Made by a program: the position numbers and the translations under genes. Shown here one piece after another: positions 34,265-45,121 of a DNA stretch of 64,000 nucleotides. Source of the stretch: Dermacentor variabilis. Taxonomy: Eukaryota; Arthropoda; Arachnida; Ixodida; Ixodidae. Every line of letters starts with the position of its first letter. Within the stretch, counting starts at the first letter, position 1. The DNA lies in the NCBI RefSeq assembly GCF_050947875.1, contig NC_134574.1, positions 104,206,969 to 104,270,968 of the forward strand. The letters run 5' to 3'. A model generated the notes under the pieces. That model was not told the origin of the DNA, ran no database searches, and saw nothing but the letters and a program-made list of their open reading frames with translations.

Positions 34265-37200
34265 CTACGCCGCCGGGGTTGGAGCGCCGACTCGGCGCAA
34301 ACGATTATGGCCCGGCAAAGGCACGCACGAAGGGCCTTAAACGGGAGACATGAACAACATCGGTTCTTGGCTCTACGGACGAAGGTTCTGGCTCTTCGGG
34401 AGCAATCTCGTACGTCAGAGCCGAAAACTGTTGCAGGATTCGGTAGGGACCTGAATATCGTGACAGAAGTTTTTCCGATAGGCTGACATGACAAGATGAT
34501 AACCACAGGAGCGCATGGAAGCCAGCTAACTACTGCACGTCCCTATGGTGCGTATCGTAACGGGACCTATGGAAATCCTGAGAATTAGTGAGGCGAGGAC
34601 GGACAATCTGGCGGGCTGTGATGCCATAGAAATCGCATCGCAGGCTTGAGCGGTGTGTGACTGTGTGACTTGTGGAAGTACAGTGTCCAGGGGCAAAAAG
34701 GGATCACGGCCAAATACTAGATAAAACGGTGAGTAACCTGCAATGTCATGGTGGGACGAATTGTACTCGAAGGTGACATGCCAGAGCGACGTCGCAGTCC
34801 TGGTGGTCTGGAGAAACGTACATAGCTAGCATGTCGGTAAGCGCTCTGTGAGACCGTTAGTCTCCGAATGGTAAGCGCTGGCTACTTGATGCTCGGTAGA
34901 GCATACGCGGAGGATATCATCAATGACCTTTGACAAGAAGCAACGTCCGCGATCCGTAAGGAGCTGACGTGGAGCACAGTGGTGCAGGTTGACGTTGTGT
35001 AGCAGGAAATCCGGGACGTCAGTGGCATAACTTGTAGGCAGAGGTTCCGTAATGCTGGAGCACGTGGTGTAATCGGTTGTGACCATAACCCATTTGTTGC
35101 CCTTAGTTGAGAAAGGGAAAGGACCAAGTAGGTCGAGACCCACGCGAAAGAAAGGCGCAGTAGGAACATCGATGGATTCTAACAGCCCAGCTGGAGCTAT
35201 GAGAGTGGGCTTCCGGCGTTGGCACAGGTCGCAAACAGCCACATACAGGTGCACAGGGTGGTAGAGGTCGCGCCAGAAGAAGCAGCGCCGGACTCGGTCG
35301 AAAGGTGCGACTAACAGCCAGACGACCAGCGGTGGGCGCGTCGTAGAGTTGTTAAAGCACGATGCGTTGAAGGTGTCCCGGTACGGCCAGCAGTAGGTCG
35401 GCACCATCGGGCCGCAAGTTGCGTCTGTACAGGACTCCATCGGAAATACAGGAGAAGAAGGGAAGGATCAAGAGTTGGCGACTTTAACTGATCTATGATG
35501 GCTCGCAGAAAGGGATCACGGCGTTGCTCATCGCTAATGTCGATGAAGCCTGAGGTGGCCATAACACCACGCCAGATATGAGGTCTTGTGGCTTCCGCTG
35601 GGTCAGCAGGGTGGCGGCACAAGCAGTCGGCGTCCTGATGTACGTGGCCGGAACTGTACGCTGCAGAGAAAGTGTACTCCTGCAAGCGCAAAGCCCAACG
35701 CGCAAGACGTTCTGCAGGGTCCCTCAAATAGGAGAGCGAGCAGAGCTCGTGGTGGTCGGTAGTTACGCGGAAATGGCGACCAAATAGGTATGGGTGAAAC
35801 TTCGCTGTCGCCGAAACCAGCGCTAGACACTCTCGCTCCATGATAGAATAGTTGCGCTCGGTTGTGGGCAGAAGACGGCTTGCCTAAGCGATAACGCACT
35901 CTTGACCACACTGAATCTGGGCATGAACAGCGCCAATGCCGTGACCACTAGCACCTGTACGGATTTCAGTTGGTGCTGAATGGTCAAAATGGGCTCAAAT
36001 TGGGGAGCTCATCAAGAGTTTGATCATTGCTGTGGAGGCTTCGGCCTGCCGCTGTCTCCACGCGCTGGCGACGTCGTTCTTTAAAAGCTCAGTGAGGGAG
36101 CGCGCAATGTCAGCAAAATTTTGAACAAAGCGACGAAAGCATGAGCATAAGCCTATGAAGCTGCGAACATCCTTAACTGAGCATGGCACAGGAAAGTCTT
36201 GCACGGCAATAACATTGGCCATGTCTGGTTGAATTCCATTGGCGTTTACCAGTCGCCCAAGAACGGTTATTTCACGACGACCGAAGTGACACTTCGACGA
36301 GTTAAGTTGAAGTTTTTCAGAGCGAAACACACCAAGCAACGTCGTGCGATGTGCAATGTGCGTTTCAAACTTTGGAGCAAAAACGATTACATGGTCGAGA
36401 TAACATAGACAGATGGTCCACTTCAAGACTCGAAGAAGGTTGCCTATCATTCTCTCGAACTTCGCTGGGGCACTGCAAAGCCCGAAGGACGTGACTCTGA
36501 ATTGGAAAAGTCCGTTAGGCGTAATGAAGGCTGTCTTCTCACGATCATTCTTAACAACAGCGATCTGACCCGAGAAGAGGTCACTTGAAAAATATTTCGT
36601 CCCATGTAGACAGTCTTGTGCATCATCGATACGAGACAATGGATACATGTCTTTCTTAGTGATCTTGTTCAGATGGCGATAATCAATACAAGATCTCCAG
36701 GTGTTGTTTTTCCTCTTGACCGGGATGACTTCTGAGGCCCATGGGATAGCAGAAAGCTCGATGATATTCTTCTTCAGCATCTTCGCGACTTTGCTTTGAA
36801 TGATGCTGCGCTCTGCAGCAGAGCGGGCGGCGATATACGGGACCTGCGTCGCTGGTGTGAATCCGATAAGGGACTACGGCTGTGTGGCCGAGTGGGCGGT
36901 CATCGAAATAAAAATATCGCGGTAAATAAAGAGAATAAACAGAGCCTAAAGATTTCAGTTTGAGCTGGAGAGAGGTCGGCAGGCATAATTTGATCTACGT
37001 CGAGGTAGGGTGACGAAGCCAAACGGGAACACGTGACGATATGTTCAGAGGCAGAAATAGCGGGCGCAAGAGGAGATATCTCGTACTCGTGCCCTTGTGT
37101 CCGACAGGCCACTGTCATATTACCGGGAAGAACATGTGCAACAGAACCAATGTTGAGAACGGGAAGCCAAGTAGAATTATTGACAATGGTGAGAATGGTA

Positions 37201-37690
37201 CTTGGGACGCCATGCTGTAGAATGACGTCGGCAAGAGGAGAGACGATAATGTTCATGTGGTCAAGTGTTCAAAGGTACAGTAGTAGTGGCTTGAGGCGGC
37301 AACCGAGCGAATTCAGCAGAACACAGGGACGGATAATGTGCGTCAGAAACAAAGTAACTGTCAGAAGGAAAGCCCTACTGCACGACACCTGTAGCGCAGT
37401 CTAATAGGGCAGAATGGGTCGAAATAAAGTCACACCCAAAAATCAGGTCAGGCAGACAGCGTCCTAGCACAATAAAATAAGATCGTGCTTTGATGGCCGG
37501 CCATCGTTACTCGTGCTGTACACATGCCGACAACCGGTGGCGTAATGCTGTCGGCAACGTGTACTGTGCCCGGTACGGCAGGAGTGAGGTCCTTTCTAAA
37601 TATTTTGCGAAGTGCGGCACTCATTACAGACACCTGCGCACTAGTGTCGACAAGGGACTTGACAGGGACTCTATCCACCTCAGCGTTTAA
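34265..37690 (-). pseudogene. Gypsy pol pseudogene (protease, RT, RNase H, integrase)
   Basis: On minus, in order: protease at 37690-37448 with KSLVDTSAQVSVMS, where the usual DTG active site reads DTS; RT at 36780-35995 with YRHLNKITKKDMYPLSRIDD and CYLDHVIVFAP, where the second Asp of the YLDD catalytic motif is His (codon at 36391-36393); RNase H remainder at 35911-35500 with the HHELCSL and GHVHQDADCL regions; integrase at 35440-34826 with YVAVCDLCQRRK, FRVGLDLLGPF, LTDRGRCFLS and ETNGLTERL. Frameshifts and stops separate these pieces, and the integrase C-terminus (34825-34265) is further eroded. Loss of both protease and RT catalytic residues shows it is dead. It belongs to the same general lineage as the other gypsy elements here. 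Confidence 0.85.
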
Positions 37691-37750
37691 TATATTCCAA
37701 GGGTAGGCAATGTGATTAGGGGATTTGAAGGCCGGGTCGCTGATGCAGCG

Positions 37751-38924
37751 TTACCTCCGGAAGCTGCAGCGACTGGTTTTCTTGTGCCACGAATGCAGGG
37801 GAACAAGGTGAAAGACGCGCACAGAAATGGGGAGCACTTTGATCTGGACGATTGGACGGGAAGCTCTACCTGGGGGCGATGACGAACGACTGCGGCAATG
37901 ATGAGCGATATTTCCAACACGCGAGCAATCGAAACATATCGGCCTGTCATCCAGTGTTCTCGAGTCGGCCGGGTTATGATGGCGGGTTGGAACCGCTGAA
38001 AATGGGGAAGAAGCGGTTGGGCGGGGTCGGTCCACTAGAACAGCGGCATCACGAATGGGACAGAAAGACGAGAGTCCTAAATTTGCTACCTCTTGTCTGA
38101 CAGCGGCCTGTATAAGCGAGAAAGAACATGCGTTGTCTGGGCAATGCTGACGAGGAACGGCGGGAGACATGGCTTTGAGCACACGACTAATTTACCGCGT
38201 GAAATTTTCTTGTCCGAAAAGAGGAGGTCCACGTAGCTGTTGCTCACACGAAGATGTCGAAGCCGTATTTGGCAACGTAGTGAACTGCTGAGTATTGAGG
38301 CGACTCTTCATCAGTTCGAATGCGGCACTCCTTGAAGATCACGTCCACCGAGTCATACTTCTTGCAGATAAGCAGATTGAATCCGTCATCTGTTATGTCT
38401 TTCGGGATGTGGCCAGTCTTGTCCGTCCCGCTCATTTCTTCTTCAGCTTTACGACAGATTGCGAGGACATCTTGAATATATGCCGCCTAAGATTCTGTTG
38501 ACGTTAGAGCACGGGTAGATAGCTCCTTCTTCGCTGCCATCTGACGGCCAAATAGCCTCGAAAAGGTCTAGAAGCTTCTCCTTGCAGATGTCCCAACTCG
38601 TTAAATCGTGTTCGCGGGTGTCGCACCATGCTAGCGCTGTGTCTTGGAGAAAGGATACCACATTCGCTATCAATAGCGTCAGGTCCCACCGATTATTTTC
38701 TCTTACATGCTCATACCAGGAAATCCAGCCTTCAACGTCCGTACCATCAATGCCATCGAAGGTCCCTGGGTCTCGTGGCTGGGACAACATGACGGAAGTC
38801 ATTGTCTGCCGCACCGGAAGTGGGCGGTCGGTTATTTTGGCGCTTTGGCTGTCGATCATCGTGTCAGGGCTCACGCGGCGACCACTGCGGAGCTCCGTGT
38901 TGGTACCCGCCACGTCAACCAAAA
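37751..38924 (-). pseudogene. Gypsy gag pseudogene (minus-strand element)
   Basis: On minus, the capsid part reads DPGTFDGIDGTDVEGWISWY near 38770, comparable with the gag at 39471. It is continued in other frames at 38435-38244 and 38182-37751. The zinc knuckle near 37930 reads CFDCSRVGNIAHHC, in which the metal-binding His of CX2CX4HX4C is replaced by Asn. Several frameshifts occur. It is followed by the protease piece at 37690. Confidence 0.8.
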
Positions 38925-39079
38925 TGTTGCCATGCGGAAACAAGACATGCACGCAGGTCGTTTATCAAAGGCGAATGCTGAAGGCACCGGCTGACGCATA
39001 GACATGCCGGCGGAAGCGCCCCAGCAACAACAACACTTCTTCGTCATCGACTCTTGTCTGCACGTCCTGTTCTGCATCT
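38925..39079 (-). repeat. 5' LTR of the minus-strand gypsy, outer end cut by (TA)n
   Basis: Homologous to 34111-34264. On minus it ends cggcaaca and is followed by ttttggttgacgtggcggg, a primer-binding-like sequence. Its outer end stops at 39079, where a (TA)n tract begins, so the first bases of the LTR are missing. Confidence 0.65.
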
Positions 39080-39080
39080 C

Positions 39081-39160
<80 letters not shown>
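39080..39160. repeat. (TA)n microsatellite, about 40 units
   Basis: Uninterrupted alternating TA between two gypsy 5' ends. It gives Tyr/Ile shadow frames. Confidence 0.95.
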
Positions 39161-39163
<3 letters not shown>

Positions 39164-39253
39164 CGAGAAGAAATGCAACTGAAGGGAGCCATTTTTACCG
39201 CTCATATCAGAAGCCGAAAAAGACACCAAGGACAATATATATAATGTAAATAC
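39161..39253 (-). repeat. Fragment of a SINE-type 3' tail (tentative)
   Basis: Read on minus, attgtccttggtgtctttttcggcttctgatatg resembles cattgtccttggggtcttcg...ggcttcttacggtatg at 59845-59885 in the tRNA-headed repeat. The fragment is short, so identification is tentative. Confidence 0.4.
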
Positions 39254-39400
39254 TGTAGTGGGCAATATGCATGTGGCGCTGTGCGGACTGCCACCGCTGC
39301 GGCGCGAGACCCGAGCTCGGGCTGCTGATGCTAACGCCTAGGACTCGCGATCAAGCGCTACTTGTGATCCCGCGTACGAGCTGCAATAAACCCCCTTTCA
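39254..39400 (+). repeat. 5' LTR, 147 bp
   Basis: It starts tgtagtgggcaatatgcatg, ends ccctttca, and carries AATAAA at 39385-39390. Being very short, the LTR must hold promoter and terminator in under 150 bp. Confidence 0.92.
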
Positions 39401-39402
39401 TT

Positions 39403-39418
39403 TGGTGGAGCTGCGGGG
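39403..39418 (+). promoter_or_regulatory. Primer-binding-site-like sequence
   Basis: tggtggagctgcgggg starts two bases after the LTR. The identity of the priming tRNA was not determined. Confidence 0.55.
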
Positions 39419-39470
39419 TAGACCTCGGAAAATGGAACTCCGAAGCCGCAGGCTACCTACTGCTGCGACC

Positions 39471-40690
39471 ATGCCTGAAGAAACCACCCAGGAAGATGCA
39501 CCACAACCTCCGGCGGTCATCGTTTCCGGTGTGTTGCGCCAGCGTGATCCTGCCATCTTTAGCGGCACCGATGATCATGACGAGGAGGATTGGTTGTCAT
39601 CTTACGAACGGGTGAGCCAGCATAACAAATGGGACGACGTCACCAAGTTGCACAACGTGCTGTTTTACTTAACCGGCGTCGTGAACCTCTGGTTCCGAAA
39701 CCACGAACACGATTTCGCAACATGGAGCACATTCAAAACAAGTTTCGCAGAAGTGTTCGGGCGCCCCACTGTGCGCAAGCTTCGTGCAGAACAACGTTTA
39801 ACGGGGGCGTGCGCAACATCACGGTGAAACTTTCACAAGTTACATCGAAGGTGTCATTGACCTGTGTAAGCTCGTGAATCCGTCAATGTCAGAACAGGAC
39901 AAGATAAAACACATTATGAAAGGCATTGATGAGGACGCCTTTCAAATGTTGTTTGCGAAGGATCCGCGTACCGTGGCTGAAGTTATCAATTTGTGCCAAA
40001 CTTTTGACGAGCTACGGAAACAACGCATCTTAGCTCGGCGCCCACTGCCTACGGAAGATTCGTTAGCAGCATTAATTATTGGCGACAACCACACAACTTT
40101 GCTGACGCAAATAAAAGAATTTGTGCGCGAGGAGGTTGCACGCCAGCTCTCGATTTTGCCGACCACGGATAATCCTTCTCAATGTTTGGCTCCAGCGATC
40201 CGGCAGATAATTCAAGAGCAAGTGACCGAAGCTCTCCCACCTCCCTGTCAGCCGGCTCCCGAGGCCGCGCCTCTGACGTATGCTGAAGCCGTTGCACGGG
40301 CGCCTCGTCTGCCGGGGTTCTCTCCTCCGCCTTCAGCGCCTCGCCAGCCGGCGGATCCCTTTTTCAGTGCACAGCAGCAGGGTGCAAATCCTTGGCGTAC
40401 TGCTGACAACCGCCCAATATGCTATGCCTGCGGTACCCCGCGTCATGTAGTGCGCTTCTGCCGCCGGCACTTGCCGGCCTTCATGGGCAGCCCGCGACGA
40501 CCCAGCTGCGACTTCTGACCTTTCCGTAGCCTCAACGACTACCACCGGAAGTATACGCTGCTGATGACATACCGGCACCGCAGTCACAGCTCTGCGGCAC
40601 TCGTCGCTCGCCTTCCCCTCGTCGGCGCTCACTCTCACCCATGCACCGTAGACCCAGTGCCAGTACTACTGAAGTGGAAAACTGATTTCC
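39471..40690 (+). pseudogene. Gypsy gag, frameshifted
   Basis: The start MPEETTQEDAPQPP lies at 39471. The capsid core reads EEDWLSSYERVSQHNKWDDV and LWFRNHEHDFATW. Near 39800-39815 a one-base indel moves the frame, after which the frame open to 40518 continues with EGVIDLCKLVNPSMSEQDK and later a Pro-rich stretch. A perfect CX2CX4HX4C knuckle, CYACGTPRHVVRFC, lies near 40421-40462. After the stop at 40518 the tail continues in another frame as an Arg/Ser-rich segment (RRSPSPRRRSLSP) up to about 40690. It packages the element RNA in intact relatives. Two or three small indels distinguish it from a functional gene. Confidence 0.88.
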
Positions 40691-43600
40691 GCAGTTCCTG
40701 AGGCACGAACTGCGTCTTCGTCGGAACATCAAAGTCCTCGTTTTTCCCTCGCTAACGTTATTGAAGCGTCCGTTGATGGCATCAAATCTCTTGCGCTCGT
40801 CGATACAGGTGCTGCTTTATCCGTGATTAGTGAGAAGCTTTGTCGTGCATTACGGAAAGTGAAGCCGTCGGTACCGTTGCTTAGAACAGCCAGTGCACAA
40901 AAAGTACAGCCAGTCGCTATGTGCACTGCCAGGGTGCTGATTCGAGACATCTTGTATTCGATTGATTTTTTTGTGTTAACTTGTTGCTCCCACGATGTGA
41001 TTCTCGGTTGGGATTTTCTGTCGCGCCATCTTGCCGTCATTGACTGTACACGTGCTGAGGTTCAGTTCTCCGTTCTGTGCGATTTGCCATCTCATGACTT
41101 TCAAGTTCAGGATCTTAGCAGGATCTGTGTAGCTTCAGATACTGACTTTCCGCCTCACAGTGCTGTATTTGTCCCTCTTTCATGCGCATCGCTTGCCGAA
41201 GCGACGGTCATGTTTACACCCGCTGCCGTCTTCATTCGCCGCCAGCCTATATTGTTGCCTTTCGCCCTCCTCACGGTTCACCATGGTGCTGCAGAAATAC
41301 TGATTTCAAACCCAAATTCGTACACTTTGGCTTTGCACTGTCGCGAGACTATTGGCACCATCGAGTCTGTGGACGCTGTCGGTATTGTGCATTTCCCTAT
41401 TGCCGACGACGTAGATACTGCCAACGTAACAGCACTGACACCCCATGTGCCATCTAACCGAGTACCACCGGATGTTTTTTGTCGCTCCATTGCCGATGAC
41501 CTCGAGCCGACACAACGTGAGCAGCTAATAACTCTTTTAAATGATTTCCACGCCTCTTTTGACTGGAACGAAGCATCATTAGGCCGCACAAGTACCGTCT
41601 CCCACCACATTGATACGGGACATCACGCAACATTACGCCAGCGTTCGTACCGCGTGTCATCCACCGAGCGCCGTGTCATCACCGAGCAAGTTGAAGACAT
41701 GCTTGACCGTGGTCTTAGCAAGCCATCCTGCAGCCCTTGGTCGTCGCTCGTAGTACTCATCAAGAAAAAAGATGGCTTGATTCGTTTGTGTGTGGACTAT
41801 CGTCGCCTCAACAAGATTACACGAAAAGATGTCTATCCTCTACCGCGCATAGATGACGCCCTGGATTGTCTACATGATGCTGAATTCTTTTCTTCTTTGG
41901 ACTTGCGATCGGGCTATTGGCAAGTGCCAGTGCATGAATCCGACCGCTCCAAGACAGCTTTCATTACGCCTGTTGGCCTGTATGAGTTTACAGTAATGCC
42001 ATTCGGCCTCTCCAATGCGCCCGCTACATTCGAAAGGATGATGGATAACATTCTGCGGGGCCTCAAATGGAAGACGTGCCTGTGTTATTTAGACGACGTG
42101 ATAGTTTTCTCCCCTGATTTCACCACTCACCTCTCTCGTCTACGCGAAGTCCTTACTTGCCTTGCCACCGCCGGCCATCAACTTGAAAAAGTGCCGCTTC
42201 GGAGCCCGCCAGCTGACCATACTTGGCCAAGTCGTTTCCAAAGACGGCGTCCTTCCCGACCCTGACAAACTTCGCGCTGTCGCAGAATTTCCGCGGCCGA
42301 ATACACTGAAAGAGCTCCGAAGTTTTGTCGGCCTTTGCTCTTATTTTCGACGCTTTGTGCGCAATTTTTCCTGCATCATCGCTTCCCTGACGAAGCTCCT
42401 GGCTGGCCCTGGTGACCTTCGCCATTGGACTCCGGCATGTGACCAAACCTTCACCACTTTGCGTTGCCTGCTTACCTCACCGCCTGTTCTACGCCTCTAT
42501 GACCCGACTGCACCGACCGAAGTTCATGCGGACGCCAGCGGCGTTGGTCTTGGAGCCGTCCTTGCGCAACGCAAGCCCGGCTTTCCGGAATATGTGGTTG
42601 CGCATGCGAGTCATGCCCTCACGAAGGCAGAAACCAATTATTCTGTCACAGAAAAAGAATGTTTGGCTATAGTTTGGGCGTTAAACAAATTTCGCCCTTA
42701 CTTGTATGGCCATCAGTTCGATCTTGTGATAGACCACCACGCGCTCTGCTGGCTTGCGTCACTGACAGATCCGTCAGGCCGTCTTGGACGTTGGGCCCTT
42801 CGGCTCCAAGAATTTGACATTCGCTTCATCTATCGATCCGGGCGCCAACATTCTCATGCAGATGCACTCTCCCGATCGCCCATGCGATCCGACGAAACGC
42901 CACCCTCATCCATAGAGTGCCCGGTTGCTACACTTGCTGTTACTGACATGCCGTCTGAACAGAGGAAAGATCCGTGGATTGTGTCTCTCATTGACATTCT
43001 TCACAGTTCTTCAACGGCTACATGCCCTCGAGCCCTTCGTCGCCAAGCCACACATTTCGTGCTACGGGACGCCATCTTGTACCGCCGAAACTATCAGCCG
43101 GACGGTCGCAAATGGCTGCTAGTCACCCCTCGCCATTTGCGCTCCGACATATGCGCGTATTTCCACGCCGACCCACAACAAGCTCATTCTGGCGTCCTGA
43201 AAATCTACGAGCGGCTCCGCCAGCGCTACTACTGGCGCGGCATGTATTCTTATGTCCGCAAATACATTCGGTCATGTGTAGCCTGTAAGCGACGCAAGAC
43301 ATGTCCTCATACGACAGAACCTTTACCGTGTCCTGCACGTCCTTTTGATCGGATTGGCATTGACCTTTATGGGCCTCTTCCATGCACTGCTAAAGGAAAT
43401 CGTTGGATAATTGTCGCAGTAGACCACCTTACAAGATATGCCGAAACTGCTGCGCTTGCTTCGGCTGCTGCTCGCGACGTCGCCGCATTCATGTTACGGC
43501 ATTTCATCTTACGGCATGGCGCACCGCGAAAACTGCTCAGCGACAGAGGCCGTGTCTTCTTGTCCGAAGTTATTAATGAGCTGCTCGCCGCTTGCCGTAC

Positions 43601-44212
43601 TATTCACCGCACCACTACGGCGTATCACCCACAGATTACCGGTCTAACAGAACGCTTCAACCGCACTCTTGGTGACATGCTCACTATGTATGTTGCGTCT
43701 GATCATTCCAATTGGGACGAAGTCCCCCCTTTTGTGACGTACGCGTATAATACCGCCGTTCAGTCTACCACAGGCTTCTCACCATTTTTCTTTATGGGTG
43801 TGAACCATCCACTACCCTCGACACCGTGCTACCATATCATCCGGATGCCTCTGAATTCACCCCTCTTTCCGACGTTGCTCGCCATGCTGAAGAGTGCAGC
43901 CAACTGGCTCGCTCGTTCACGTCAGCTACCCAAGGAATTCACAAAGATCGCCACGACAACGTTCAGCCCACACAGTCCTTCGCCATGGACTCTCACGTCT
44001 GGCTTCAGCTGCCCTTCCAATCTCCAGGCCTTAGCCCAAAGCTTGCTCCGAAATATCAGGGTCCGTACCGGGCCGTCGCGTGTACATCGCCTGTGAATTA
44101 TGTGGTCGAACCGGTGACGCCATCTTCGGACAAACGCCGCCGTGGCCGCGAGACGGTTCACGTCAGCCGCCTGAAGCCGTACCACGACCCCCTTATCCTG
44201 TCATCCCCTTAG
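40691..44212 (+). pseudogene. Gypsy pol, frameshifted (PR, RT, RNase H, IN)
   Basis: The frame is open from about 40687. Protease has the active site ALVDTGAALSVIS near 40792-40830. RT follows: VDYRRLNKITRKDVYPLPRI near 41799, SSLDLRSGYWQVPV, the catalytic [11 protein letters not shown] near 42080-42115, then a frameshift near 42170. From 42190 the second frame gives the RT thumb ([13 protein letters not shown]), RNase H with [29 protein letters not shown] and HADALSR, then integrase with the zinc region ([28 protein letters not shown]) and the D-D-E core in [20 protein letters not shown] and [12 protein letters not shown] second frameshift near 43790 leads to the C-terminal frame with [13 protein letters not shown], ending at 44212. 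Catalytic residues are intact; only indels disable it. Confidence 0.92.
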
Positions 44213-44248
44213 GTCGCCAGGATGACTCCTCTTCGCCGCGGGGGCACT

Positions 44249-44395
44249 TGTAGTGGGCAATATGCATGTGGCGCTGTGCGGACTGTCACCGCTGCGGCGC
44301 GAGACCCGAGCTCGGACTGCTGATGCGAACGCCTAGGACTCGCGATCAAGCGCTACTTGCGATCCCGCGTACGAGCTGCAATAAACCCCCTTTCA
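44249..44395 (+). repeat. 3' LTR, 147 bp
   Basis: Identical in length to the left LTR, with 4 substitutions, and preceded by a G-rich tract. It ends ccctttca and is followed by atatatatac. Confidence 0.92.
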
Positions 44396-44459
44396 ATATA
44401 TATACATGTTTGTGTATGAATCTTTGAATCTAACCGTCTTGCCCCCTACCTGAGTCCCT

Positions 44460-44790
44460 GGGTAGTGCATGTTCGTATGGGTAGCGCATCGGGCTGCACT
44501 GCACAGTTAACAGAATTCGAAACCAACCATCGGACTAACTAGGGTCCCTGAGCGTGTGGCAATTTCTACAAACGGCCCGCTCTTCAACGAACCTTTTTCA
44601 TGCCCACATGGGTCATTGTATGTGTGGGACTGGGTAAGTACCACTAATCGAAGAAGCTATTTGTCACCGACTTGGAGCACTGGGTAAGGGCGAATTAGTC
44701 TGACCTGGTCTTCAATGAACCACTTAGATGCCAACTTAGGTCACTGTATAGGTGCCAGTAGCTATGTGCCGCCCTTTACAGTATGTCTTT
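44460..44790 (+). repeat. tRNA-like-headed repeat (tentative SINE)
   Basis: gggtagcgcatcgggctgc at 44477 and gaattcgaaaccaacc near 44514 have A-box-like and B-box-like form. The downstream body contains two similar units around gggtcactgtat (near 44610 and 44730). I recognise this as a recurring tick sequence type, but no second copy lies in the window. Confidence 0.4.
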
Positions 44791-44935
44791 GACACCAACT
44801 TCGGTAACCACAGATGAGTCACTGGCAACGTGCAGCAATGCAATGAAGAAAAGTGACCAGCACATAACCAAACGTAAAATGGAGGTAAGCGACGCTTGTC
44901 CAGCGTACAGCTGACCTTCGTCACGGTTAAGTAAC

Positions 44936-45121
44936 CTACTTGTAATGTTGCCGGATTGCTTCGGCCTCCCGCGCCATCAGCCTAGGCTCGGGCGCCTCTA
45001 ACAGCTGGATCGGTGCGCCGACGGCGAACCTGTTATCGGCGAGTTCTCGCCGCCGCTCGTCGAAGGCTACCCTTTCCTCGGGCAAATGCACAACATGTGC
45101 CCTCCCATACGTTTTTCGAGA
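44936..45121 (-). CDS. Arg/Glu-rich open frame, possible terminal exon
   Basis: On minus the frame from 45121 to the TAG at 44938-44936 reads SRKTYGRAHVVHLPEERVAF and continues with ERRRELADNRFAVGAPIQLL before ending AIRQHYK. It is 61 codons with a strongly charged, helix-favouring composition. Directly upstream on minus, ctttttcgtttagtttag has the form of a splice acceptor, so this could be a last exon. No family is recognised. It may be a host gene piece, a repeat-borne ORF or chance. Confidence 0.3.
   Translation of the reverse strand, partial: SRKTYGRAHVVHLPEERVAFDERRRELADNRFAVGAPIQLLEAPEPRLMAREAEAIRQHYK

Larger units (their letters stand above)
39254..44395 (+). mobile_element. Ty3/gypsy retrotransposon with both LTRs (5142 bp)
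   Basis: Two 147-bp LTRs (39254-39400 and 44249-44395) flank gag and pol in the usual gypsy order (protease, RT, RNase H, integrase). The LTRs differ at 4 positions by direct reading (about 97 percent identity). A primer-binding-like tggtggagctgcgggg follows the left LTR and a G-rich tract (cgccgcggggg) precedes the right one. Flanking bases (atac / atat) are only a near match for a 4-bp target duplication. Several frameshifts in gag and pol make this copy non-autonomous. No env-like ORF is present. Confidence 0.92.

Noticed and set aside
38965..39265. Tyr/Ile-rich open frames over the (TA)n tract
   Set aside because: Artefact of a dinucleotide microsatellite.
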